Of a stretch of DNA of 64,000 nt, positions 8,480 to 17,848 are shown piece after piece (position 1 is the stretch's first letter; each line of letters starts with the position of its first letter). The stretch spans positions 2,838,553 to 2,902,552 of the forward strand of contig JAUZSN010000002.1 of assembly GCA_030949405.1 (NCBI GenBank), written 5' to 3'. The notes under the pieces are model-generated. The model saw only the letters and a list, made by a program, of their open reading frames with translations, ran no database searches and was not told the origin of the DNA. The position numbers and the translations under genes are program-made. Source of the stretch: Methylococcales bacterium. GTDB lineage: Bacteria > Pseudomonadota > Gammaproteobacteria > Methylococcales > Methylomonadaceae.

Positions 8480-10350
8480 GAGCTAACCGCCTGTTGTAAG
8501 TCTTTGCGATGCTTAACGGTTAATCCTAACGGGTCAAAACGAAGTTGATAATGTAATAAGGCGAGCGGTTTTAATTCGAGTAAATGCGTACGGTTAATCC
8601 ATTGGGGATAACTTTCATTCTCATCTCGCGCATCAGGCGTATCTTTTAAGTGGGCTTCAATTAAATAAAATTCTGAATCCAATCCTTGATGACGAGAGGA
8701 GGTATTATCGACGACGATTTTTTGACGGGTTAATTGTCGCCTAGCACTATAAATACGAAAAAGAAGGTAAATCAATAATAAAACAACGCCCCCCCACCAT
8801 AAAGGCGTACTTTCATCTTCTATACGTCGAATTCGCCATTGTTTAAACATTAAAATGAGTTTGGAAAGGCTGTCATTGATAGGTTGCAGCCAACTGGCAT
8901 TAGTTGACTCCATCGCTAACCATTGAGACGGGGTTGAATCCACCGCTTGCCATACCCCGTCTATATACGCAATTGCCCACGCATGAGCATGACGACGACG
9001 AACAATGTAACGTTGCTCACCACTATTATATTCATCAACCACATAACCATTGGCTAATCGAGCAGGAATACCCGCTTGCCTTAATAATAAAACCGTTGCC
9101 ACGGCAAAATATTCACAATGCCCTGCTTTACGATCAAACATAAAGGTTTTAAGCGCGAGGTTACTATCACTTTCATCACCTAAATAAAGACTGTAATAAA
9201 AATTATTATGAAAGTTTTCTTTAATTTTATCCGCCATTTTTTGGGCATTTAATCCCTCTAATTTTAAATTTTTATTAAAGCGGCGTAAATCGACCTCATG
9301 CTGTTTTGGAACTTTCAGATCATAATCATGCGGGGGATCATTGCGTATACCCGTATAAAAAACTTGATAATTTCCGACGTTGGGCGCACTGCTGAGTTTC
9401 ACCGTACCCAGTTCGGTATATTCTAAAATAGCACCACTGAGTCCTTGAATATCAACACTGCCATCGGGTAAGGCTAGAATTTTTTTACGGTTAAACTCTT
9501 GAGTGATTTCAATTTTTTTTAACGGATGCTGATTAGGGTTTTTAACGGGGTTCTCAAAACTAAAAACACGCCGTGACGTGACCCAATTTTTTCCTAAATA
9601 AACATCATAACTGGCTTGAAGTAATAACAGCGGGTGATCAGATTTCACTCTAAATTCAATTTTATCCGATAATTTAAGCGAGCCTAAGTCACCAATCGCT
9701 GTTTGTCCTTTAAACGGATTGCTACCCCATGTACTAAACCATTCCACTGTTTTATCTTCTAGCCAATAATGAAAGTGTTTAAACCCTCGATGGCCTAAAT
9801 ACCCCCCCATGATGGCGATCATAATGAGGGCCAGCCAAATCATTTTAGATTTTTTTTGCGTACGCCCTTCCCATAACATCGCCATAAAAAAGATCACGAT
9901 CATTAAATAATAACCCTGACCTTGATAATTTGCCGCCCCTACACTTAACAGGGTTACGCTCGCGTAAGGCATTCGATAATCAATCATTTTATTAGGACGC
10001 TTTCGCATCGAATAAAATAAGGTACCAAGGGGAAGTTGTTGTTGCTGGCTAAAAAGCTGGGCAAATAAGGTCGGTGCAAATAAAACAGGTAGCCATTTTA
10101 AAACACTAAAAATAGGCTGGTTTTGAGGGACATCAATCAAATAAACATAAACAACCATTGAGATCACTAAGGTTGATGATAGATCTCCCCACCGATAAAA
10201 TTGATGCGGGGTAATTTCCCAGCGCAAAGACCCCCATTGGCTAAAAAGAATAATACTCAGCAATAAGACCGCCGCTTCCCACGTTTCTGATAGCCATGCC
10301 CACGCTAATAAACCTAAGATGACAAAAAGTAAGGGGGGCTGTATTTTCAT
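8458..10350 (-). CDS. tgpA: TgpA-type membrane transglutaminase (DUF3488/transglutaminase/DUF4129)
   Basis: Inner-membrane protein of 630 residues. The N-terminal third has six or so hydrophobic spans (DUF3488). A periplasmic transglutaminase core follows with the Cys-His-Asp triad: C in RKAGHCEYFAV (about 413), H in RRHAHAWAI and D in WQAVDSTPSQW. A further membrane span (WWGGVVLLLIYLLFRIYSA) leads to the cytoplasmic DUF4129 tail. In Pseudomonas, TgpA is essential and linked to the cell envelope. The usual upstream moxR and DUF58 genes are absent here; bamD lies 28 bases upstream on the same strand. Confidence 0.9.
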   Translation of the reverse strand: MKIQPPLLFVILGLLAWAWLSETWEAAVLLLSIILFSQWGSLRWEITPHQFYRWGDLSSTLVISMVVYVYLIDVPQNQPIFSVLKWLPVLFAPTLFAQLFSQQQQLPLGTLFYSMRKRPNKMIDYRMPYASVTLLSVGAANYQGQGYYLMIVIFFMAMLWEGRTQKKSKMIWLALIMIAIMGGYLGHRGFKHFHYWLEDKTVEWFSTWGSNPFKGQTAIGDLGSLKLSDKIEFRVKSDHPLLLLQASYDVYLGKNWVTSRRVFSFENPVKNPNQHPLKKIEITQEFNRKKILALPDGSVDIQGLSGAILEYTELGTVKLSSAPNVGNYQVFYTGIRNDPPHDYDLKVPKQHEVDLRRFNKNLKLEGLNAQKMADKIKENFHNNFYYSLYLGDESDSNLALKTFMFDRKAGHCEYFAVATVLLLRQAGIPARLANGYVVDEYNSGEQRYIVRRRHAHAWAIAYIDGVWQAVDSTPSQWLAMESTNASWLQPINDSLSKLILMFKQWRIRRIEDESTPLWWGGVVLLLIYLLFRIYSARRQLTRQKIVVDNTSSRHQGLDSEFYLIEAHLKDTPDARDENESYPQWINRTHLLELKPLALLHYQLRFDPLGLTVKHRKDLQQAVSSWLNAPK

Positions 10351-10378
10351 GTCGTTAGCAACGGTTTTTTTAAGGCGG

Positions 10379-11239
10379 TTAGTCTTGATCTAATCCCATA
10401 AAATCCCAAACATCTTCAACAAATGTTTCATTGGCATCAATATCAATAGGCGCACCCTTGGGATAGTTTTGTTCATAAACACGCCGACTATCACTGGCTA
10501 AATCATCTAACCCTAGCTTGGTGTAACTTTCTTCCATAATTTGCAACGCATAAGGGGTCGCCGAAGTACACGGGGCAGGATATTTAGATTGGCACTCTTC
10601 AACAATAACCCCTGCCCTATTAATGGCCGCCATATAGGCTTTACGTTTCATATAGAATTTTGCTACATGCAGCTCATAACGCGCTAAATAGTCGCGTAAC
10701 GCAATCATCCGCTGTTTTGCATCAGCGACATATTGACTGGTCGGAAAACGGGTTAATAATTCTTCAAAATGCGCGTAGGATTCCTTATATTTACTCGGGT
10801 CACGCTGGGTGCTATCAGTCGGCACATAACGATATAGGAATCCTAAATTACGATTAAAACTAATCAAACCTTTTAAGTAATAGGCATAATCAGCACTCGG
10901 GCTTCGAGGATTAATTTTTATAAATCGTTCAACGGCAGCAAGTGCGGCTTCGGCATCCTCATTTTTATAATACGCAAAGGCAATATCTAATTGCGTTTGT
11001 GCGGCGTATTCACCAAAAGGATAACGACTTTCTAAGGCTTGATAAAGTTCAATAGCACGCGAGTAGCTTTCGGCTGCCATTGCTTTTTTCGCTTCTTCAT
11101 AGAATTTTGTTGCCCCCCAATCAACATATTCATCTGAATAGTCGGATCGCTCCGATGCCAAACCTTTAAGGGTTTCACAGCCTTGTAAACTCAGAATGAA
11201 ACAGCAAATAAATAAAATTTTTACGAAAATAAATCGCAT
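10379..11239 (-). CDS. bamD: Outer membrane protein assembly factor BamD
   Basis: Lipoprotein of the BAM complex. The 286 residues carry a signal peptide with lipobox LQGC (Cys 21), then TPR-like repeats typical of BamD (FYEEAKKAMAAESYSRAIEL, RYPFGEYAAQTQLDIAFAYY, FIKINPRSPSADYAYYLKGL). It is somewhat longer than the E. coli protein because of the C-terminal extension ending DVWDFMGLDQD. The divergent rluD-pgeF pair is the standard gammaproteobacterial neighbourhood. Confidence 0.95.
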   Translation of the reverse strand: MRFIFVKILFICCFILSLQGCETLKGLASERSDYSDEYVDWGATKFYEEAKKAMAAESYSRAIELYQALESRYPFGEYAAQTQLDIAFAYYKNEDAEAALAAVERFIKINPRSPSADYAYYLKGLISFNRNLGFLYRYVPTDSTQRDPSKYKESYAHFEELLTRFPTSQYVADAKQRMIALRDYLARYELHVAKFYMKRKAYMAAINRAGVIVEECQSKYPAPCTSATPYALQIMEESYTKLGLDDLASDSRRVYEQNYPKGAPIDIDANETFVEDVWDFMGLDQD

Positions 11240-11346
11240 ATTAGTAACAACACGTTGTAAGATTAAAGACTTTTTTCACCTACTTTATTCATTTAGGCAA
11301 AATTGAAAATTGATGTACGAGTATAACTTAAATTATAGAGATAATC

Positions 11347-12291
11347 ATGGCGATATTAACAGCAACGATTCCCGACGAAATGGCAGGGATGCGTTTAGAT
11401 CAAGTCCTTTCTTCAGTTTTTTCAGATTATTCACGGAGTAAACTCCAAACGTGGATAAAAGCGGGACGTGTTACCGTGAATGGGCAATCTCTAAAAGGGC
11501 GGGCAAAAATAGATGGGGGCGAACAAATCTGTTTAGATGCCGAACCTGAAACTATTTTAACCTGTGAAGCTGAAAATATTCCGTTATCCATTATTTTTGA
11601 AGATGATAGCCTCTTAATTGTCAATAAACCCGCGGGTCTTGTGGTTCATCCTGGTGCGGGGAATTGGACGGGAACCTTGCAAAATGCGTTACTTTATCAT
11701 AATAGTCAGCTTAATGTTTTACCCAGAGCGGGTATTATTCATCGGATAGATAAAGATACCAGTGGTTTACTGATGGTGGCTAAAACATTAAAAGCCCATC
11801 ACAGTTTAAGCGATCAATTACAAGCACGCACGATTGAACGTGAATATTTAGCCATTGCGCGGGGCTGGATGACCGCAGGTGGTCGGGTTAATGAACCTAT
11901 TGGGCGACACCCGCGTGATAGAATTCGCTATACGGTTAGAGATGGGGGCAAAGAAGCAGTCACACATTACCGTCTTGTACAGCGTTTTGAACGCCATAGT
12001 TTTATTCGCGTTAAACTGGAAACGGGACGAACCCATCAAATTCGCGTTCACATGGAGCATTTACATTACCCTCTCGTGGGCGATCCTCTGTATGGCGGGA
12101 ATTTTAGACTCCCTGCTAATTGTTGTGAAAATTTAGAAAAACAGTTAAGAGCCTTTAAGCGACAAGCGTTACATGCGGTAAAATTAGGGTTAATTCATCC
12201 CGTTACCAATGACTATATGGAATGGGAACAAGCCTTACCTGATGATATGCAAGCGTTATTAGATGCGCTCACAGAAAATGAACAACCCTAG
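11347..12291 (+). CDS. rluD: 23S rRNA pseudouridine(1911/1915/1917) synthase RluD
   Basis: An N-terminal S4-type RNA-binding domain (SRSKLQTWIKAGRVTVNGQ) is followed by the catalytic domain. The catalytic aspartate is in GIIHRIDKDTSGLLMVAKT (about residue 140), and the C-terminal GRTHQIRVHMEH motif is intact. 314 residues is normal. The 3' end overlaps pgeF by 14 bases. Confidence 0.96.
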   Translation: MAILTATIPDEMAGMRLDQVLSSVFSDYSRSKLQTWIKAGRVTVNGQSLKGRAKIDGGEQICLDAEPETILTCEAENIPLSIIFEDDSLLIVNKPAGLVVHPGAGNWTGTLQNALLYHNSQLNVLPRAGIIHRIDKDTSGLLMVAKTLKAHHSLSDQLQARTIEREYLAIARGWMTAGGRVNEPIGRHPRDRIRYTVRDGGKEAVTHYRLVQRFERHSFIRVKLETGRTHQIRVHMEHLHYPLVGDPLYGGNFRLPANCCENLEKQLRAFKRQALHAVKLGLIHPVTNDYMEWEQALPDDMQALLDALTENEQP

Positions 12292-13009
12292 TTATTTAAT
12301 CCCTGACTGGGGACTTCCGCCAACGATTCATGCCGCGATGACCTTACGTCAAGGCGGGGTGAGTTCAGCTCCTTATACGTCTTTAAACCCAGCGACTCAT
12401 GTCAATGATGCGTTGGAGGATGTCATCCTCAATAGAAACCGTATTAAAACGCTATTAAATCTACCCAGTGAGCCTATTTGGTTGAATCAAACTCATGGAA
12501 CTCAGGTTATTGATGCGGGTGCGATTGATCTGAATCCTAATGCGGATGCTAGTTTTACCGCCATAAAAAATAAAGTCTGTGCGGTTTTAACGGCAGACTG
12601 CCTGCCTATACTCCTTTGCTCAAACGAGGGGCATAAAATTGCCGCCATTCATGCGGGTTGGCGAGGTTTATTAGCGGGCATTATTGAAAAAACCCTTGAT
12701 TCAATGCAAACAACACAGGTCTCTGTCTGGTTAGGGGCAGCGATTGGCCCTTGCTGTTTTGAAGTCGGCCTTGATGTCTATACCTTATTTGTGGCTAAAA
12801 ATAAGCAGTTTAGTTCCGCATTTACGCGAAAATCCTCTCAAAAATATTTAGCCGATATTTATCAATTAGCCCGCATTGATTTAGCATTAAAAGGGGTTAA
12901 TGCTATTGATGGCGGTCATTTTTGTACCGTTTGCGATTCAACTCGCTTTTATTCCTACCGTCGAGATCAACAAACAGGACGTATGGCTACTTTAATTTGG
13001 AAAGACTAA
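12278..13009 (+). CDS. pgeF: Peptidoglycan editing factor / laccase-domain protein
   Basis: YfiH family (multicopper polyphenol oxidase-like fold; in E. coli a cytoplasmic editor of misincorporated UDP-MurNAc-L-Ser). The zinc-site histidines and cysteines are in WLNQTHGT, TADCLPILL, IHAGWRGLL and GPCCFEVG, and the C-terminus ends GGHFCTVCDSTRFYSYRRD. I chose the ATG at 12278 (MNNPSYLIPDW); an in-frame ATG at 12263 lies deeper inside rluD. The stop abuts the ATG of the ZIP gene. Confidence 0.93.
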   Translation: MNNPSYLIPDWGLPPTIHAAMTLRQGGVSSAPYTSLNPATHVNDALEDVILNRNRIKTLLNLPSEPIWLNQTHGTQVIDAGAIDLNPNADASFTAIKNKVCAVLTADCLPILLCSNEGHKIAAIHAGWRGLLAGIIEKTLDSMQTTQVSVWLGAAIGPCCFEVGLDVYTLFVAKNKQFSSAFTRKSSQKYLADIYQLARIDLALKGVNAIDGGHFCTVCDSTRFYSYRRDQQTGRMATLIWKD

Positions 13010-13819
13010 ATGAATACTTTATTACTTATTATTATTTTTACGGCATTAGGAGGCGTTTTAAGTGTTATGGCGGCTAGCTTATTTTTACTCTTACCTGATA
13101 AGCAACGTAATCGTATTTTACCGCATGGCATTAGTTTTTCGATTGGAGCCTTATTAGCGGTTGCTTTTTGGGGGTTAATTCCTCATGCGTTTGAAGAACT
13201 CAAACCCTCAGAATTTCAAAGTTTATCTGCAACGATTTTAGTCGGAATTTTAAGCTTTTTTATTTTAGAAAAATTATTAATTTGGCGGCATTGTCATCAT
13301 GGGGAGTGTGACGCTCATAATGAAGGTCATGAAAGTCATGAAGTAAAAGACCATCAAGCTGCGGGGACATTAATTATTATTGGGGATGCCATTCACAATT
13401 TTGTGGATGGGGTTTTAATTGCCGCCGCTTTTTTAACCGATGTGCAGTTAGGGATTGTGACCAGTCTTGCTGTTGCCGCCCATGAAATTCCACAGGAAGT
13501 GGGTGACTTTGCTATTTTATTAGAAAGTGGTTACAGCAAAAAAAAAGCCATTATTTATAATGTGTTAGCCAGCCTTGGAACCGTGGTTGGTGGACTTTTA
13601 GCCTATTTTAGTTTGGAAAATTTACATGATAAATTACCTTACTTTTTAGCCCTAGCCGCCTCAAGTTTTATTTATATCGCGGTGGCTGATTTGATTCCTT
13701 CCTTGCATAAGAAAACCGATATAAAAACCTCCTTACAACAAATTGCCTTAATTCTAACAGGCGTTTTACTCATTTGTACCTTACATGACATGGCGCATAC
13801 CTTAGGAATTGAAAGCTAA
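13010..13819 (+). CDS. ZIP-family metal transporter
   Basis: Inner-membrane divalent metal transporter (zinc or iron uptake, less often efflux) of 269 residues with eight predicted spans. The metal-site helices are clear: HNFVDGVLIAAAF (span IV) and AHEIPQEVGDFAILL (span V). A His-rich cytoplasmic loop (HCHHGECDAHNEGHESHE) lies between spans III and IV, typical of metal binding. The ATG follows the pgeF stop with no gap, so it is the third gene of the rluD operon. Confidence 0.9.
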   Translation: MNTLLLIIIFTALGGVLSVMAASLFLLLPDKQRNRILPHGISFSIGALLAVAFWGLIPHAFEELKPSEFQSLSATILVGILSFFILEKLLIWRHCHHGECDAHNEGHESHEVKDHQAAGTLIIIGDAIHNFVDGVLIAAAFLTDVQLGIVTSLAVAAHEIPQEVGDFAILLESGYSKKKAIIYNVLASLGTVVGGLLAYFSLENLHDKLPYFLALAASSFIYIAVADLIPSLHKKTDIKTSLQQIALILTGVLLICTLHDMAHTLGIES

Positions 13820-13840
13820 TCATTCCATTGTCACCCATAA

Positions 13841-13873
13841 GCCTTAGCGATGTGTACTTTACATCACTAAGGC
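13841..13873. terminator. Convergent terminator between ZIP gene and sensor kinase
   Basis: Arms 13841-13853 and 13861-13873 pair over 13 bases with one mismatch and a 7-base loop. The hairpin overlaps the last codons of the kinase gene and sits between convergent transcripts. The flanking T runs are weak on both strands. Confidence 0.55.
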
Positions 13874-15402
13874 TCAAGAATATCTAATAGCTGATTAAAA
13901 TCAAACGGTCGAATAAGATAATCCTCAATATAGGTTTGCTCTAAAACGTATTTGATTGCAAACGCATCTGTATGCTTTTCAAAAACAGCCAGTGTTGCTT
14001 TGGGTTTAATGTGTTTTTCTAATAGCTGTAATTGTCTTAATTTACCAGCAACATCGTTGTTATCAATATCAATTAACATGAATGTTATTTCATTATCAAT
14101 CGTCAATGACCCCATATCTTCACCATGACGGTAGCCAATCAGTTCATAACTTGGATAGGGTGTTAGAAGGTTACATAATAATTCAAAATGAATAATGTCA
14201 TCATAAAAATAAATTAATCGCTGGGGGGTATAATAATTATTCCTACCATAACAATGAAAACTTAAAGGAAAATCAACATAAAAAACACTGCCTATATTGA
14301 GTTCACTTCGCACACTTAATGACCCTGACATTAACCCGATTAATCGTTTACAACCACTTAACCCAATGCCATCGCCTTCTATTAGTTTTTCTTGCTCTGA
14401 GTCTAAGGATCTAACGAAAGGCTGAAAAATATGATCTATTTTATCCTCTGTAATTCCAATTCCCGTATCTTTAATACAAATTCGTAATTTTTCATTTACA
14501 ATTTTATAACGAACAATAATACAGCCATTTTTTCGATTATATTTAATCGCATTATTAATTAGATTAATTAGAATCTGTTTAAAACACTTACGATCCACCT
14601 GAATTTTTACAGGATGTTGAATACGGTTAATAAGTTTAATGGATTGTTTTTGAGCAATAGGCTCTAATAAATTTAAACAGTCTTGGGTGATTTCATCAAC
14701 AGCAACTGACTCCGTAGAAAGTTCTATATTTCCATTTTCAAGTCGAGCGACTTCTAAAATTTCATTAATTAACCCAGTCATATGCGTTCCCGCACCTAAC
14801 ATATTATTAACACAATCCCGTTGTTTTTGGTTAAGCTCGCCAAAAATACCCGCTTCTAAAAATTGAGCGAAGCCTAAAATAGCCGACAGTGGGGTGCGTA
14901 AATCATGGGTGATATACGATAATAATTTAGTTTTAGACTCATTTGCCATTTCAGCCTGTTTTTTTCGGGCTTCGAGTTCTTGCTGTGTTTGCCGTAATAA
15001 TTCAATATTTTTAGATTGTTGCAGATTTAACAACTCAATATTATGGCGTTCTTGTTGTAACGCCTGACGCTGTTGAAATTTTTCACTGACATCAATAAAA
15101 AGGATATAGGTTTCATCTTTTGCGGGCAAAATATGAATATCAGCAACCACCCCGTCTTCAAAATTAACAAAATCTAAAATAAAAACATCATCATTCTCAT
15201 CACAAGAAAACCAGCCTTCTAAAAAAATTAACTTTTCGCTGATATTATCACTCAGATGTAAATTTTTTAAACCATAATGTTCAATATCAGAATGCCAACT
15301 TTTTATATGTCCTTGACAATCAAAAGTTATGTAGGCAAATTTACCTGCCCCTAACCATAAACTGGATAAATAATTTTGTATAGATAAGGGTAAGTTCTTC
15401 AT
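13867..15402 (-). CDS. Sensor histidine kinase with C-terminal pseudo-receiver domain
   Basis: Soluble kinase of 511 residues with no membrane span. Residues about 1-105 look PAS-like. A coiled coil (about 108-155) leads to the HisKA domain with phosphoacceptor H166 in SYITHDLRTPLS, then the N-box LINLINNAIKYN, G1 IKDTGIGI and G2 GDGIGLSGCKRLI. The last 120 residues look like a receiver (LIDIDNND, LIRPFDF), but the conserved lysine before the proline is an arginine and the acidic pocket is unclear, so phosphotransfer there is doubtful. Its ATG overlaps the GTPase stop (ATGA). It is the last gene of a four-gene unit, so its input may be the GTPase or OmpA protein. Confidence 0.88.
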   Translation of the reverse strand: MKNLPLSIQNYLSSLWLGAGKFAYITFDCQGHIKSWHSDIEHYGLKNLHLSDNISEKLIFLEGWFSCDENDDVFILDFVNFEDGVVADIHILPAKDETYILFIDVSEKFQQRQALQQERHNIELLNLQQSKNIELLRQTQQELEARKKQAEMANESKTKLLSYITHDLRTPLSAILGFAQFLEAGIFGELNQKQRDCVNNMLGAGTHMTGLINEILEVARLENGNIELSTESVAVDEITQDCLNLLEPIAQKQSIKLINRIQHPVKIQVDRKCFKQILINLINNAIKYNRKNGCIIVRYKIVNEKLRICIKDTGIGITEDKIDHIFQPFVRSLDSEQEKLIEGDGIGLSGCKRLIGLMSGSLSVRSELNIGSVFYVDFPLSFHCYGRNNYYTPQRLIYFYDDIIHFELLCNLLTPYPSYELIGYRHGEDMGSLTIDNEITFMLIDIDNNDVAGKLRQLQLLEKHIKPKATLAVFEKHTDAFAIKYVLEQTYIEDYLIRPFDFNQLLDILEP

Positions 15403-15902
15403 AAGGCTAATGCGTTACTTAGTAAGTTAAAGGCTTCTTCGACTTGTTCACCACTTTTAGCACTGGTGAAAAAAATTTGAGTTTCATCGGCATTTAAGCG
15501 AGATAAGTGTTCATTATTGATTTCCCATTGTTCTTTTATATCCACTTTATTAATTAAAGCCACAAAAGGAATATCCCCTAATAATTGCAAAATATTATGC
15601 TTAATATCTAAAGCGGCTTCTAAAGTACTCAGTCGAGTCCCATCAATGACTAATAAAAAACCCGCTGCCCCGCGTAAGTAAGTTTGAGATATTTTTTTAA
15701 AGGCATTTTCACCTGCAATATCCCAAATAATAAGTTTAACTTTTAATGCGTCATTCAGCGTTACTAATTTGGTATCCATTTTTACACCGACGGTGGTTAG
15801 ATATTTTTCCGAAAATTCATTTTTCACAAAACGTCCGACTAGACTGGTTTTACCCACACCAAAATCACCAAGGACACAAATTTTTTTCTGTAGTATTTTC
15901 AT
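15399..15902 (-). CDS. Ras/Rab-like small GTPase
   Basis: A 167-residue protein made of a single G domain. G1 is GDFGVGKTS (12-20), the switch I threonine is in KYLTTVGVKMD, G3 is WDIAGENAF (where eukaryotic Ras has DTAGQ), G4 is NKVD and G5 is TSAKSG. The Gln of Ras G3 is Glu here, so intrinsic GTPase activity may be unusual. No C-terminal lipidation motif is present. Start and stop both overlap neighbouring genes by ATGA, which ties it to the OmpA-domain protein and the kinase. Small GTPases of this kind act in bacterial polarity or motility switching; the role here is not known. Confidence 0.88.
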   Translation of the reverse strand: MKILQKKICVLGDFGVGKTSLVGRFVKNEFSEKYLTTVGVKMDTKLVTLNDALKVKLIIWDIAGENAFKKISQTYLRGAAGFLLVIDGTRLSTLEAALDIKHNILQLLGDIPFVALINKVDIKEQWEINNEHLSRLNADETQIFFTSAKSGEQVEEAFNLLSNALAL

Positions 15903-17839
15903 TTTTTCGTTTGTTTTTCCTGAGTAAAAATGACCGCAAAATCAACTTTACGTTGTAATTTATTGCCTCGCCGTGATTGTGATAACTCACTAGCAATAAT
16001 CATTTCAATAGATATTGAATGTTGTTTTAAATAGTTAATAATTTTTTCAGCCCGTTTTTGTCCTAAGGCTGTATTGTATTTTGTCGAATTTAATCCATCC
16101 GTATGACCTGTAATCACAAGATACATGGTTTGATCTAATTGATTACTTAAGCTACCCATTTCTATTATTAGGTTAACGGAGTTAAGTAAATCTTTAGATT
16201 GTTTTTCAGTGAGCTTAGCCCCATCCGTAAAATAAATAGCTTGGTTTTCAAGTTTTTCAGTCAACATTTTAAGTTGTTTTTCTTCAATAATATCCAGTTT
16301 ATCCACGTTGTAATCTGTAATAAAACTCAGTTTTGCTATGTTTTCCTCTAAGGTATTCCGCCATGCAATGGAGGAGATACCTTCTAATTTTAACGCGCCT
16401 TGATTAAAAAAGACATTAACCGTTTCAGGAACCTTCAATTGTTGTGTAATAAAGTACGGGTAATTTTGTAATTGTTGGTAATCAATCGCCGTTACGCCAC
16501 TTAAAACGGGGGTAATCGTGGTTAAATTATTAATCCATGTTTTATCGGCAACACCTGTTAAGGTTAATAAGGTATCGTCTAAATGTACATTCACTAAAGG
16601 CGGAGCGTGTAACGTTTGTTTTAAACGTTGCTCAACAATAGCAGGGGCTAATGAATGATAAGCCTGCCAGTCAGTGGTGACTTCATCCGTTTGTAAACTT
16701 GATTTTTCAAGCAGTTTATCAGGATGAATAATTAAGGGGTCATAGAGTCCTTTTATCAATAACTCTCCATTTTGAAGTGCATTATAGGTAACGATAATAC
16801 CGTGTTGTTTTTGCAATAACTGTAAATAATTTTCACGCCGCTGTTCAAATTTCCAGTTATCATAGCTCCAATAACCGATGACTATAAAAATCAATAAGAG
16901 CGGAATTAAAATATAACGTCCTGAAACAGATGATTTTTCATCCCCTTGTTTTTGTTCAGATAATAAACATTTTTGTAAGTCCGCATCAATCACTTCAAGA
17001 GGCTCACTATCCCCTTCAAATTTAGTTAATAAACGAATGTGTTGTTGGTGAATATTGCCTAAAATAGTCTCAAAATGATCTCTTAATGAATAAGGTGGAA
17101 TACCTTGAATCACGCAAGCAAGCATGGCATAAGCTCCGCGATCTAAATAAACCGTGTAATCCCCTATCTCCACCGTATCTAATTTTTCGGTTTGATTAAC
17201 CGAAAATGAATCTTGGGTAAAATCTTGAATAGCGGTAAGCATTGCAGAAACCGCATCACTATCGCGTATTTCATCAATCCCTTCATTAGACACATGACGT
17301 AACAATAAACCCGTTTCCCGATGAATTAAAAAAGCTTGTTCAACCCGATAGGCTAATGTATTTCGTAAAACGATTTCACGATAAGGCATTCCTGTTCGCC
17401 ATGCCTGAAAATGCCAACTGAAACGATTAATCGATAACCCTTGTTCAATCGCTGAGTTTAAAGATTGCATCACCTCTTTAAACGCTTCTGCAATTGATTT
17501 TTTAATCATCGGCAGAATAACAGGATAAAGCGCGTCCACATAAAGCTCAGGTTCTCGGTGAACCGATTCAATTAAACAGGTTTGTACCGTATCATGGAGT
17601 GCTTCATCTAAGGAATCTCGTAATGATTCATTATCCGCTTGTCGTATTGCTTTGGGTAAGGCTAACGCAATTTTTTTAGCAAGTGCTTTAGGGGTTTTAA
17701 AATAAAATTCTAACGCCTCAAGCCTATGATCCTCTTCAGAGGTTAGCAGATTTTTTAAAACATCATAACTTTTTTGTTCAATACGATAATTAAAAGGAAG
17801 CTCCTCCTCTTTAATTTTCGCATCGTTTTGTTCAGTCAC
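15899..17839 (-). CDS. OmpA-domain membrane protein with large cytoplasmic N-terminal region
   Basis: 646 residues. The first 300 residues have no signal peptide and look cytoplasmic. One membrane span follows (about 305-323, ILIPLLLIFIVIGYW). The periplasmic part has two BON-like repeats and ends in an OmpA peptidoglycan-binding domain (VITGHTDGLNSTKYN and GQKRAEKIINYLKQ). So it could link peptidoglycan to the cytoplasm. It starts at a GTG, 9 bases after the coiled-coil gene, and its stop overlaps the GTPase start. The architecture suggests an anchor or sensor that recruits the GTPase; this is inferred from context. Confidence 0.8.
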   Translation of the reverse strand: MTEQNDAKIKEEELPFNYRIEQKSYDVLKNLLTSEEDHRLEALEFYFKTPKALAKKIALALPKAIRQADNESLRDSLDEALHDTVQTCLIESVHREPELYVDALYPVILPMIKKSIAEAFKEVMQSLNSAIEQGLSINRFSWHFQAWRTGMPYREIVLRNTLAYRVEQAFLIHRETGLLLRHVSNEGIDEIRDSDAVSAMLTAIQDFTQDSFSVNQTEKLDTVEIGDYTVYLDRGAYAMLACVIQGIPPYSLRDHFETILGNIHQQHIRLLTKFEGDSEPLEVIDADLQKCLLSEQKQGDEKSSVSGRYILIPLLLIFIVIGYWSYDNWKFEQRRENYLQLLQKQHGIIVTYNALQNGELLIKGLYDPLIIHPDKLLEKSSLQTDEVTTDWQAYHSLAPAIVEQRLKQTLHAPPLVNVHLDDTLLTLTGVADKTWINNLTTITPVLSGVTAIDYQQLQNYPYFITQQLKVPETVNVFFNQGALKLEGISSIAWRNTLEENIAKLSFITDYNVDKLDIIEEKQLKMLTEKLENQAIYFTDGAKLTEKQSKDLLNSVNLIIEMGSLSNQLDQTMYLVITGHTDGLNSTKYNTALGQKRAEKIINYLKQHSISIEMIIASELSQSRRGNKLQRKVDFAVIFTQEKQTKK

Positions 17840-17848
17840 AGGACAAAT